This document shows, piece by piece, positions 55,682 to 63,649 of a stretch of 64,000 nucleotides of DNA (positions within the stretch are counted from its first letter, which is position 1; each line of letters starts with the position of its first letter). The notes beneath the pieces were generated by a model. That model ran no database searches, was not told where the DNA came from, and worked only from the letters and a program-made list of their open reading frames with translations. The DNA is taken from positions 1-64,000 of the forward strand of contig CAMDEA010000002.1 in NCBI GenBank assembly GCA_945893045.1, in the 5' to 3' direction. The DNA is from Planctomyces sp. SH-PL62 (lineage in GTDB: Bacteria > Planctomycetota > Planctomycetia > Planctomycetales > Planctomycetaceae). The translations under genes were made by a program, and so were the position numbers.

Positions 55682-57616
55682 ATCCAACGTGAACTCTTTG
55701 AGGTACGAGTCCAGCGTCTGCTCCGTAGCGTTCGGTTGATCTATCTTGAGCAAGACAAATCGTTCGAGGACGAGGGCATCCATGTTGGTGGCGAGGAAGC
55801 AGCGGTAGGCGTGTTCGTGGTTGAGGACGATCGGCTCGCCACGGACGTTGAAGCTGGTGTTGATGACGACCGGGCTGCCGGTCTGAGCCTCGAACGCTTT
55901 GAGCAAGCGGTAGTAGCGGCCGTGACGCTCGGCATCGACGGTTTGGATGCGGGCGGAGTAATCGACGTGAGTCACCGCCGGGATGCACGACCGCAGCTCT
56001 TTGAGCTTGTCGATGCCGGTCAGCTTCGGAGCCTCGGCCGGGCGTTGCGTGCGCTTGGACTCGCGAACGTTGGCGACGAGCAGCATGTACGGCGACGGCT
56101 CGTTTGGGCGAGTTTCAAAGAACTCGGCGACTCGTTCTTCGAGCACCGACGGAGCGAACGGGCGGAAGGACTCGCGAAACTTGATGCGGACATTCATGGC
56201 GGACTGCATCTGCGGACTGCGCGCATCGCCGAGAATGCTGCGGCTGCCGAGTGCTCGTGGGCCGAACTCCATGCGGCCTTGGACCCAGCCGACGACGTGC
56301 TCGGTCGCGATCAGGTTGGCGACGTGATTGCAGAGTTCGTCTTCGTCTTCGATGAAGCAGTACTTCGCGCCCTTCGCGTCGAGGAATTGTTTGATGTCCG
56401 ATTCGTCGCAGCGCGGTCCGAGCAGCGAGCCGTGCTGGGAATCCAAAGTAGACGAGTCACTCCGTGACTCGAACGCCGTCGTCTTGGGCGTGACTAAGCC
56501 GTGGGCGTCGGCGTTGAGATCGTTGTGTTGATTCCGGTCAGGGACTGACCGGTCTACTTTGCGCGGCCGTCCTAACAATTGATGCCAGACGAACAGCGCG
56601 GCTCCGAGTGCTCCGCCGGCGTCGCCGGCGGCGGGTTGAATCCATAAGTCCTCGAACGGACCTTCGCGGAGGATGCGGCCGTTGGCCACGCAGTTGAGCG
56701 CGACGCCGCCGGCCAAACACAACTGCTTCAGGCCGGTGAGGGCATGAACGTGACGCGACATCCGCAACAGGATTTCTTCCGTCACCACTTGAATGGACGC
56801 GGCGAGGTCCATCTCGCGTTGCGTCAGCGGAGCTTCCGGCTGTCGCGGAGGGCCGCCGAAGAGTTGGTCGAACTTCTTCGAGGTCATCGTCAGACCTTGG
56901 CAATAGTTGAAGTACGACAGGTCCATGCGGAACGAGCCATCGTCTTTGAGGTCGATCAGCTTCTCGCGGATGAGGTCGGCGTATTTCGGCTCGCCATACG
57001 GGGCGAGGCCCATCAGCTTGTATTCGCCGGAGTTCACCTTGAAGCCGCAAAAGTACGTGAAGGCCGAGTACAGCAGGCCCGGCGAATGCGGGAAGTGCAT
57101 CTCGTGTGTCAGCCGCAGTTGATTGCCCTCGCCGATGCCGATGCTGGCGGTGGCCCATTCGCCGACGCCGTCGACCGTCAGCACGGCGGCCTGCTCGAAG
57201 GGAGACGGATAGAACGCGCTGGCGGCGTGTGATTCGTGATGCTCGGTAAAGACGAATCGTTTTTCGTAGCCGGGGAGTTCTTTCCGCATCATGCGTGGGA
57301 GATACAGCTTCTCTTTCAGCCAGACGGGCATCGCTTTGACGAAGGAACCGAAGCCGCTCGGTGCGTAACCAAGATACGTTTCCAGCAGTCGATCGAATTT
57401 CAGCAGCGGCTTGTCGTAGAAGGTGACGTAATCGAGCTGGCTCGGCGTGAGTCCCGCGGCACTCAGGCAGTATTCGACGGCCAGCTTGGGGAATCGTTCG
57501 TCATGCTTCTTGCGCGAGAATCGTTCTTCCTGCGCGGCGGCGACGATCTCGCCATCCACGACGAGGCATGCGGCGGAATCGTGATAGAAGGCGGAGAGGC
57601 CGAGGATGCTGGTCAT
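55679..57616 (-). CDS. Carbamoyltransferase (NodU/CmcH family)
   Basis: 645 residues. ILGLSAFYHDSAACLVVDGEIVAAAQEERFSRKKHD is the N-terminal signature. FTEHHESHAASAFYPSPFEQAAVLTVDGVGEW, LAGGVALNCVANGRI, VVGWVQGRMEFGPRALGSRSILGD and VVINTSFNVRGEPIV are all conserved. The family transfers carbamoyl groups from carbamoyl phosphate to sugar or antibiotic hydroxyls. No nodulation, antibiotic or polysaccharide cluster is adjacent, so the acceptor is unknown. A translated F1 palindrome (about residues 352-390) sits between WHQLLGRPR and GSLLGPRCDESDI. The ATG at 57616 is the family start; the open frame upstream is only the antisense of the TPR gene. Confidence 0.93.
   Translation of the reverse strand: MTSILGLSAFYHDSAACLVVDGEIVAAAQEERFSRKKHDERFPKLAVEYCLSAAGLTPSQLDYVTFYDKPLLKFDRLLETYLGYAPSGFGSFVKAMPVWLKEKLYLPRMMRKELPGYEKRFVFTEHHESHAASAFYPSPFEQAAVLTVDGVGEWATASIGIGEGNQLRLTHEMHFPHSPGLLYSAFTYFCGFKVNSGEYKLMGLAPYGEPKYADLIREKLIDLKDDGSFRMDLSYFNYCQGLTMTSKKFDQLFGGPPRQPEAPLTQREMDLAASIQVVTEEILLRMSRHVHALTGLKQLCLAGGVALNCVANGRILREGPFEDLWIQPAAGDAGGALGAALFVWHQLLGRPRKVDRSVPDRNQHNDLNADAHGLVTPKTTAFESRSDSSTLDSQHGSLLGPRCDESDIKQFLDAKGAKYCFIEDEDELCNHVANLIATEHVVGWVQGRMEFGPRALGSRSILGDARSPQMQSAMNVRIKFRESFRPFAPSVLEERVAEFFETRPNEPSPYMLLVANVRESKRTQRPAEAPKLTGIDKLKELRSCIPAVTHVDYSARIQTVDAERHGRYYRLLKAFEAQTGSPVVINTSFNVRGEPIVLNHEHAYRCFLATNMDALVLERFVLLKIDQPNATEQTLDSYLKEFTLD
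56446..56561. repeat. Palindromic element, family F1, translated in frame, with enlarged centre
   Basis: AAAGTAGAC head with GAGTCACTCCGTGACTC hairpin, about 63 nt of centre, then CCGGTCAGGGACTGACCGG and TCTACTTT. The whole stretch is open in the carbamoyltransferase frame (RKVDRSVPDRNQ ... FESRSDSSTLDS). Confidence 0.85.
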
Positions 57617-57626
57617 GGAGTTGTTC

Positions 57627-57684
57627 GTGGGGCACGTTTTCAACGTGCCGAGGATGGGACGGGCACGTTGAAAACGTGCCCCAC
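57627..57684. repeat. Palindromic element, family F5 (intergenic copy)
   Basis: GTGG head, hairpin GGCACGTTTTCAACGTGCC, 13-nt spacer, then GGCACGTTGAAAACGTGCC and CCAC. It lies 11 nt upstream of the carbamoyltransferase start, so it will be in its leader or promoter. Confidence 0.93.
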
Positions 57685-57802
57685 GAATGGAGGCGTACTC
57701 TAGCGAGTGACTCGACCGCTCACAGCCTGTGCGATCAGGCGACGCGTTCCTAAGATTCGCCCCTCGTTCGAGCCATTCCCATCTGTTTGAAGAGGGTGAA
57801 TC

Positions 57803-59269
57803 ATGTTTCGACTCAGCCGAGTTTCCGTTGTGTTGCTCGCACTGACCGCCAGCACCGCGTATGCCGATGACGACGACAAGAAGCCGGTCCCCGCGACCAC
57901 CTCGCCCGCCAATCAGCCGCCCGATCCGAACTTGCGGGCCGAGCACGATCCGGCGCGCAACGAGGCCGATCAGGCGTACCGCCGCAGCGATCACAAGAAA
58001 GTGATCGAGGTCACGTCCGGAGTGCTCGCGCAGAATCCCAGAGACCATGTCGCGCTGTATTTCCGGGGAAGCTCGCGCGTGGACCTGGGCGCGGCCACTC
58101 GCGACGCGGCGTTGGTGCGAAGCGGCATCGCTGATGCGCGGCAGGCCATCAGTATCAAAACTCAAGACAACTTCAATTACTACCTGCCGTACCTCCTCGG
58201 CATGACCAACCTGGCCGGGTTGGAGAGCAAACCGGCGCATGCTCAAGTGGCGATCGACTTCGCCACGCAGTTGCTGGACCAACCGAAGTTGAAGGGCGAG
58301 CAACGGTCCAACACGCTCTATCAACGGGCACTCGCTTTCCAGGTTCTTCCGGATCAGGTGCGCGCGATCGCCGATTATCAGGAAGCGATCCGAGTCACGC
58401 CGGCTCACTTGGGGGCGCGGATCGGCTTGGCCGACGCACTGGCCGCCTCCGGAAAGACGGTGGCTGCGATGAACGCTTACAACGACGCCGTCAAAGCGTT
58501 TCCGACCAATCCTTTGGTCTACAACAACCGGGGCATGTTCGAGCAGTCCACCGGCAAATATGACGAAGCGATCCTCGACTTCAGCAAAGCGTTGGAACTC
58601 GACCCGCAATTCGTCGTGGCGATCACTAACCGCGGCTTCGTGATGATGAGCCTGGGCAACTTCGAGGGAGCCGAGAACGACTTCACCGAATCGTTGAAGC
58701 TGGACGCGGCACAGCCGATGGTCATCAGCCTGCGCGCGGGGAGCAAGCTCTCGCGCGGCGACATCGAGGCGGCGATCAAGGACTACAACGAAGTTCTGAA
58801 GTGGGACAGCAAGAACGCCGTCGGCCACGCGGAGCTGGGCTTCGCCTTGTTCTTTGCCGGCAAGACGCAGGAAGCGCTCGCCGAATTTGACCAGGCGGCG
58901 GAGCTCGACAAGAAACTGCGGTTCCTGCATCCGTGGCGATATTTGGCGATGCTGACCTTGGGCCAGAAGCAGCAAGCGGACGCCAAGTTCGCGGCCGATC
59001 TGGCGATCCCGGTGGCGAAACGCGAATGGGGCGACGCATTGCTGATCTATCTGGGCGACAAGCTTTCGGAGCAAGACCTTCGCAAGGCGATCAACACCAC
59101 GGATCCGAAGTCGGCCGACGCTCAAATCTGTGAGGCGGAATTCTTCATTGGCCAACGCAAGCTCATCGTCGGCCAGAAGGAGGCCGCGAAGATCCACTTC
59201 GCCGCGGCGCTCAAGTCCAAGTCCACGCAGTTATCCGCGTATCGCGGTGCGAAGTTCGCCTCGAAGTAG
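57803..59269 (+). CDS. TPR-repeat exported protein
   Basis: 488 residues with a signal peptide (VSVVLLALTASTAYA). About ten helical-pair repeats are visible, clearest in ALAFQVLPDQVRAIADYQEAIRVTP, YNNRGMFEQSTGKYDEAILDFSKALELDP and GFALFFAGKTQEALAEFDQAAELD. It is likely a protein-interaction scaffold in the periplasm. No enzymatic domain is seen. AGAGGGTG precedes the ATG. The gene is divergent from the carbamoyltransferase with 186 nt between the starts. Confidence 0.88.
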   Translation: MFRLSRVSVVLLALTASTAYADDDDKKPVPATTSPANQPPDPNLRAEHDPARNEADQAYRRSDHKKVIEVTSGVLAQNPRDHVALYFRGSSRVDLGAATRDAALVRSGIADARQAISIKTQDNFNYYLPYLLGMTNLAGLESKPAHAQVAIDFATQLLDQPKLKGEQRSNTLYQRALAFQVLPDQVRAIADYQEAIRVTPAHLGARIGLADALAASGKTVAAMNAYNDAVKAFPTNPLVYNNRGMFEQSTGKYDEAILDFSKALELDPQFVVAITNRGFVMMSLGNFEGAENDFTESLKLDAAQPMVISLRAGSKLSRGDIEAAIKDYNEVLKWDSKNAVGHAELGFALFFAGKTQEALAEFDQAAELDKKLRFLHPWRYLAMLTLGQKQQADAKFAADLAIPVAKREWGDALLIYLGDKLSEQDLRKAINTTDPKSADAQICEAEFFIGQRKLIVGQKEAAKIHFAAALKSKSTQLSAYRGAKFASK

Positions 59270-59573
59270 CCGCCCCCATCGACCTCGCGTCGATGGAGCG
59301 AGAGATGGAGGGCTAATCAGCCGCACCGCAAATAGTTGTCGGACCCCATCTGCCTCGTGCGGATGGTGAATCAGATTCTTCGCAGTTGATCGCTCAACGA
59401 TCTTCTTCCCCATCCGCACGAGGCGGATGGGGCCTGAAAAAATGCCTGGCCGATCACTTCAGTAGCTCACCATCGTTCGCTCCATCCAGACAAGCTGGAT
59501 GGGGGCGGGGTGATTTGTCAATGACGTCGCGCGGCCCTGTGCTTGGCACCACTCGCGACTCTCTCGCCAATCA
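59270..59573. other. Intergenic region with hairpins, no gene
   Basis: 304 nt between the TPR gene and the epimerase. It has a short CATCGACCTCGCGTCGATG hairpin near 59278, the palindrome at 59344-59433 and a CCATCC / GGATGG hairpin near 59483-59504. No open frame with a family match is seen. Confidence 0.55.
59344..59433. repeat. Palindromic element (CCCCATCYGCCTCGTGCGG arms)
   Basis: 23-bp arms with one mismatch. Each arm also folds alone (CCATCCGC-ACGAG-GCGGATGG). The centre is 44 nt. Confidence 0.85.
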
Positions 59574-60599
59574 ATGGAGTTCCCCGTGACCTTGACTGAT
59601 AGCGACCTCATTCTCATCACCGGCGCGACCGGACTCGTCGGCAGTCATGTTGCCGAGCAAGCGCGGAAGCGCGGCTACAAAGTTCGCGCGATCGTCCGCC
59701 AGCCGAGTCAATGTTCCGATCTCAAAAGCTGGGGCGTGGAGTTGGTCGAAGGGGACATGACCAATCGCGAATCGCTGATGAACGCGGCTCAAGGCGCAAC
59801 GGTCATCGTGCATTGTGCGGCGAAGGTCGGCGACTGGGGCCCGACCGACGATTATCGCACGGTCAACGTCGAGGGCCTGCGGCATCTGCTCGCGGCGGCG
59901 GAGTCGAGCGGTTTGCTCAAGCGGTTCGTTCACATCAGTTCGTTGGGTGTCTATCCCGCTTGCGACCACTTTGGCACGGACGAGTTCACTCCCATCAGCA
60001 CCACCGGTATCGACGGCTACACGCTCACCAAGGTCGAGGCCGAAAACCTCGTGCGCGACCACATCCGAGACCATCGGCTGCCGGCCGTGATTCTGCGGCC
60101 GGGTTTCATTTACGGGCCGCGCGATCGCACGATCCTGCCGAAAGTTTTGGCGCGTCTCAAAAGCGGCGGATTCAAGTTTCTCGGTGACGGACGGCAACTG
60201 CTCAATAACACCTATGTCGGGAATCTCGTGGCGGCGATCTTCCTGGCGATTGAGAAAGACGATGTCGTCGGCGAGTTATTCAACATCACCGACGGTCGCC
60301 TGGTTTCACGCCGCGAGTTTATCGGCACGATCTGCGAGTCGGCTGGATTGCCCACACCGACCAAGTGCGTGCCGCTACCGGTTGCCAAGTCATTGGCCAA
60401 AGTGATGGAAGCTGTCTACCGCCTGTTGGGCAAACAAGAGGCTCCGCTGCTGTCGAGTGCTCGCATCAAATTCCTGGCCCTGAATCTGGATTACAGCATC
60501 GACAAAGCTCGGCGGTTGCTGGGATACGAACCGCCAACGGAATTCAGCGAGGCGATGCGAACGACCGTGGCGTGGTGCCGCGAGGCGGGACTGACGTAG
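59574..60599 (+). CDS. NAD-dependent epimerase/dehydratase (extended SDR)
   Basis: 341 residues. LILITGATGLVGSHVAEQA (GxxGxxG), VHCAAKVGDWG, YTLTKVEAENLV (YxxxK with the catalytic Tyr and Lys) and LRPGFIYGPRDRTILPK give an extended short-chain dehydrogenase, similar to HpnA-like or 3-beta-hydroxysteroid-dehydrogenase-like proteins. The substrate is not predictable; no hopanoid genes are adjacent. GTG at 59586 has GGAG upstream and is an alternative start. The TAG stop lies in the GTAG head of a palindromic element. Confidence 0.88.
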   Translation: MEFPVTLTDSDLILITGATGLVGSHVAEQARKRGYKVRAIVRQPSQCSDLKSWGVELVEGDMTNRESLMNAAQGATVIVHCAAKVGDWGPTDDYRTVNVEGLRHLLAAAESSGLLKRFVHISSLGVYPACDHFGTDEFTPISTTGIDGYTLTKVEAENLVRDHIRDHRLPAVILRPGFIYGPRDRTILPKVLARLKSGGFKFLGDGRQLLNNTYVGNLVAAIFLAIEKDDVVGELFNITDGRLVSRREFIGTICESAGLPTPTKCVPLPVAKSLAKVMEAVYRLLGKQEAPLLSSARIKFLALNLDYSIDKARRLLGYEPPTEFSEAMRTTVAWCREAGLT

Positions 60600-60660
60600 A
60601 GCAGGCGGCTCGCCTGCTTGGGGGGCACGAATTGCGGAGCAGGTGAGCCGCCTGCTCTAC
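60596..60660. repeat. Palindromic element, family F8 (GTAG head BIME)
   Basis: GTAG head with AGCAGGCG-GCT-CGCCTGCT hairpin, 19-nt spacer, AGCAGGTG-AGC-CGCCTGCT hairpin and CTAC. The TAG of the head is the stop codon of the epimerase gene. Confidence 0.92.
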
Positions 60661-60692
60661 GAATCACTTGCCACACTCGATAGCTTGGCGGC

Positions 60693-60986
60693 ATGTCGCT
60701 CGCACCTGCTGCCTCTGACGTCCCTGCACCGACCGAAAACACGGTTGGGCTGACGTGGCCAAAATTCCGTCGCTGGGCCGTGCGGCGGCTGATCGCGCTG
60801 CTGGTGTTTCTGACGTTGTACGTCCTCTCGATTGGCCCGATGTGGTGGGAGTGGTACAGCGGGATGTACGTCTCGACCAGCGGCAATTACTGGGTCATCG
60901 CGATCTACGAACCGCTGCGGCTGGCGTGTCAGATCGACTGCGTCAACTCGGTCGTCACGGCCTACATCGAGTGGTGGGTTTTGTGA
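60693..60986 (+). CDS. Hypothetical small membrane protein
   Basis: 97 residues, not recognised. A basic region WPKFRRWAVRRL is followed by a hydrophobic helix (IALLVFLTLYVLSIGPMWWEWY), then GMYVSTSGNYWVIAIYEPL, a pair of Cys and a Trp-rich C terminus (YIEWWVL). Codon usage resembles the neighbours. It stands between two palindromic elements. Confidence 0.6.
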   Translation: MSLAPAASDVPAPTENTVGLTWPKFRRWAVRRLIALLVFLTLYVLSIGPMWWEWYSGMYVSTSGNYWVIAIYEPLRLACQIDCVNSVVTAYIEWWVL

Positions 60987-61016
60987 GGTCAAGATTCGAT
61001 GACGGGTGACGAAATA

Positions 61017-61070
61017 GTAGACCGGTCACTCTGTGACCGGAACGTTCGAGTCACGGAGTGACTCGTCTAC
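61017..61070. repeat. Palindromic element, family F1 (reverse orientation)
   Basis: GTAGA head with CCGGTCACTCTGTGACCGG first, then GAGTCACGGAGTGACTC and GTCTAC, so the two unlike hairpins appear in the opposite order to the 2180 copy. Confidence 0.92.
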
Positions 61071-61139
61071 TTTATTCTGCGGGCCTCTTTAGAATCCGTC
61101 CCCGTTATCCCGTCCCTTTCCCGTTCTGGAGATCACATC

Positions 61140-62240
61140 ATGGGGTTGCTCGACAAACTGCGCGGCGAACTGATCGACATCATCGAGTGGGTGGACGATT
61201 CCAAACACACGCTCGTCTGGCGATTCCCACGGTATCAAAACGAGATCAAGAACGGCGCGCAGCTCATCGTGCGGCCGGGGCAGAAGGCGATCTTCGTGCA
61301 TCGCGGCGCGATCGCCGACGTGTTCGACGAAGGGAATTACGAACTCAAGAGCGACAACCTGCCGATCCTCAGCACGATCATGGGCTGGAAGTATGGCTTC
61401 AATAGTCCGTTCCGCTCGGAAGTGTATTTCGTCAGCACTCGTCAAATCACCGATCTCAAATGGGGCACGCCGAACCCCGTGATGCTGCGCGACCCGGAGT
61501 TCGGCCCGATTCGCTTGCGAGCGTTCGGCACTTACACGCTTAAGGCGGTCGATCCGAAAGCGTTGCTCAAAGAATTGGTCGGAGCCAACAGCGAGTTCAG
61601 CAGCGATGAACTCTCGGAGCTGATGCGGTCGATCATCACGCAAGCGTTTACCGACATGCTGGGGACCGCGAAGATCGCCGCGCTGGACTTGGCGAGCCAC
61701 TATCAAGAGATGGGGGCCGAGCTTCGGAAACTGGTCGCCGAGCGAATCGACGACGAATACGGGCTCGACATTCCGCAGTTGTTCATCGTCAACGTGTCGC
61801 TGCCGGAAGCGGTCGAAAAAGCGCTGGACGTGCGGACGAGCATGGGTGTCGTCGGCGACATGAACAAGTTCCAGCAGTACCAGATGGGAAATGCGATGAT
61901 GGCCGCCGCCGACAATCCCGGCGGCGGCGGAGCAGCCGAAGGGATGGGCTTGGGGATGGGCTTCGCGATGGCGAATCGCATGGCTCAGATGGGAGCGGCT
62001 CCGGTGGCACAACCGGTCTCCGCACCTCCGCCAGTTCCCAACGCGGCGACATGGCACGCGGCGATCGGCGGGCAATCATCCGGGCCGCACACGTTGGCTC
62101 AGATTCAGACGGCGATTCAAGCGGGACAGCTTGATCGTTCGACGCTCGTGTGGTGCGTGGGCATGAGCAACTGGCAACCGGCGGGCGAAGTGCCTCAAAC
62201 GGCCGGCCTGTTCGGAGCCGCTCCGCCTCCTCTGCCGTGA
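61140..62240 (+). CDS. SPFH-domain protein with C-terminal GYF_2-like domain
   Basis: 366 residues. LLDKLRGELIDIIEWVDDSKHTLVWRFPRYQNEIKNGAQLIVRPGQKAIFVHRG is typical of the YdjI-like SPFH family. After DIPQLFIVNVSLPEAVEKALDVRTSMG comes a Gly/Met-rich linker, and then a GYF_2-type module (WHAAIGGQSSGPHTLAQIQTAIQAGQLDRSTLVWCVGMSNWQPAGEV). YdjI works at the membrane with a zinc-ribbon protein and a PspA homologue in Bacillus; the next gene here is the zinc-ribbon partner. GGAG lies 8 nt before the ATG. Confidence 0.88.
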   Translation: MGLLDKLRGELIDIIEWVDDSKHTLVWRFPRYQNEIKNGAQLIVRPGQKAIFVHRGAIADVFDEGNYELKSDNLPILSTIMGWKYGFNSPFRSEVYFVSTRQITDLKWGTPNPVMLRDPEFGPIRLRAFGTYTLKAVDPKALLKELVGANSEFSSDELSELMRSIITQAFTDMLGTAKIAALDLASHYQEMGAELRKLVAERIDDEYGLDIPQLFIVNVSLPEAVEKALDVRTSMGVVGDMNKFQQYQMGNAMMAAADNPGGGGAAEGMGLGMGFAMANRMAQMGAAPVAQPVSAPPPVPNAATWHAAIGGQSSGPHTLAQIQTAIQAGQLDRSTLVWCVGMSNWQPAGEVPQTAGLFGAAPPPLP

Positions 62241-62285
62241 TTGAAGGATTGATAGCCGTGGTCGTGGCCGCAGTCACCGGAAGCA

Positions 62286-62362
62286 CTTCGCACACGGATG
62301 CGAGGGGCGCACACGGATGAGATTCGTCAATCCGAGTGTGCCTCTCGCATCCGTGTGCGAAG
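62286..62362. repeat. Palindromic element (CTTCGCACACGGATGCGAGG arms)
   Basis: About 33-bp imperfect arms: CTTCGCACACGGATGCGAGG... pairs with ...CCTCTCGCATCCGTGTGCGAAG around a short centre. It fills the gap between the SPFH and zinc-ribbon genes. Confidence 0.87.
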
Positions 62363-62406
62363 GTCGTCAGGCAAGTCGATCAGCAGCATTAGCAGGGTGT
62401 TCGTGA

Positions 62407-63540
62407 ATGGCTGACACTTCCAAACCCGCCCAGCCTGGTGAGTCCGTCGATGACGGCAAGGGGCGCATCTTTCCGTGCGAGCAGTGCGGTGCGGACTTGG
62501 AGTTCAGCATCGGGCAGCAAGACCTCAAGTGCCCGTACTGCGGGCATGAGAAGCGGATTGAACTCGCCGACGACGCGGACATCGGCGAGCAAGATTTTCA
62601 CGCAATCCTCGTGAAGGTCCGCGAGTGGCGCGAGAAGTCCGATGGCCAGGAGCAATCCGGTCAGAGCGAAGTACGTTGCGTCGGCTGCGGCGGGAACGTC
62701 GTCTTCGTCGGTTCGCTGACCAGCAGCGATTGCCCGTACTGCGGCTCGCCGATTCAGCTCGACAAGGTGCATGACTCGCCGAAACGGATTCCCGTGCATG
62801 GCGTGTTGCCGTTTCAGATCGAGAAGGAGAAAGCTCGGCTGAACCTGACGGCGTGGGTGCAGTCGCGCTGGTTCGCTCCCAGTGAGTTCGCGCTGCGCGG
62901 CGTGGAGGGGCGTTTCAACGGCGTCTATCTGCCGTTTTGGACGTACGACTCCATGACCTTCAGCCGCTATTGGGGCGAACGGGGCGACCATTACTACGTC
63001 ACGGTCACGGAGAACAATCAGACGAAGCAAGAACGCCGCACGCGCTGGTCGGCGGTCAGCGGGAGTCATCAGCGATTCTTCGACGACGTGCTGATCCTCG
63101 GAGCGAAGGGGATGCGTCGCGACATGATGGATGCACTGGAGCCGTGGCCAATCGAAAGCATTCAGCCGTTCTCGCAAGAGTTGCTGGCCGGATTCCTGGC
63201 TCGGACGTATGAGGTGGAACTCGACGAAGGCTTTCCGATCGCGAAAGAGAAGATGGACGCCGGCATTGCGTCCGACGTACGCTTCCTCATCGGCGGCGAC
63301 GAGCAGCGTGTCAGCGAGATCAAGACGCGCTACGACGCGATCACCTTTAAGCATCTGCTGTTGCCGGTGTGGCTGCTGGCGTACCGCTATCGCGATAAGT
63401 CGTATCAGATCTTTATCAACGCCGTGACGGGGGAAGTGCAGGGCGAGCGGCCTTATAGCTTCTGGAAGATTTTCCTAAGCGTGCTGTTGGCGGTGGGTAT
63501 CGTGGGGACCGTGGTGGTGGTGAGCAAACTGATGAAGTGA
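62407..63540 (+). CDS. Zinc-ribbon membrane protein (YdjG-like)
   Basis: 377 residues. Two zinc ribbons at the N terminus: FPCEQCGADLEF...LKCPYCGHEK and VRCVGCGGNVVF...SDCPYCGSPI. A central domain with GVYLPFWTYD and YYVTVTENNQTKQERRTRW follows, then one C-terminal membrane helix (IFLSVLLAVGIVGTVVVVSKL). This resembles YdjG-type partners of SPFH proteins and fits the gene before it. A membrane-stress role is inferred from that pairing. Confidence 0.85.
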   Translation: MADTSKPAQPGESVDDGKGRIFPCEQCGADLEFSIGQQDLKCPYCGHEKRIELADDADIGEQDFHAILVKVREWREKSDGQEQSGQSEVRCVGCGGNVVFVGSLTSSDCPYCGSPIQLDKVHDSPKRIPVHGVLPFQIEKEKARLNLTAWVQSRWFAPSEFALRGVEGRFNGVYLPFWTYDSMTFSRYWGERGDHYYVTVTENNQTKQERRTRWSAVSGSHQRFFDDVLILGAKGMRRDMMDALEPWPIESIQPFSQELLAGFLARTYEVELDEGFPIAKEKMDAGIASDVRFLIGGDEQRVSEIKTRYDAITFKHLLLPVWLLAYRYRDKSYQIFINAVTGEVQGERPYSFWKIFLSVLLAVGIVGTVVVVSKLMK

Positions 63541-63546
63541 TGTGAC

Positions 63547-63649
63547 GGGGTCGGGAGTCTTTTTCAGGTCGGGTCGATGGTGATTGAACGTCTGCTGGCG
63601 AGTTGTTTGTCGAAGGCTCAACGCCGACCTGAAAAAGACTCCCGACCCC
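63547..63649. repeat. Palindromic element, family F6-type ends, overlapping a gene start
   Basis: GGGGTCGGGAGTCTTTTTCAGG-type arms of about 26 bp. The ATG at 63577 lies inside, so the right arm would be translated as RRPEKDSRPLA. Confidence 0.9.

Noticed and set aside
57617-59197. A minus-strand frame stays open for about 527 codons upstream of the carbamoyltransferase start
   Set aside because: It is the exact antisense of the TPR gene, which has a signal peptide, a Shine-Dalgarno sequence and clear repeats. The predicted residues (Arg/His/Asp-rich) match no family. High GC leaves antisense frames open.
59409-59439. A hairpin followed by six A, resembling a terminator
   Set aside because: The A run follows the hairpin on the plus strand, so U-tract geometry is wrong for that strand; on the minus strand the T run precedes the hairpin. 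It is treated as part of a palindromic element.
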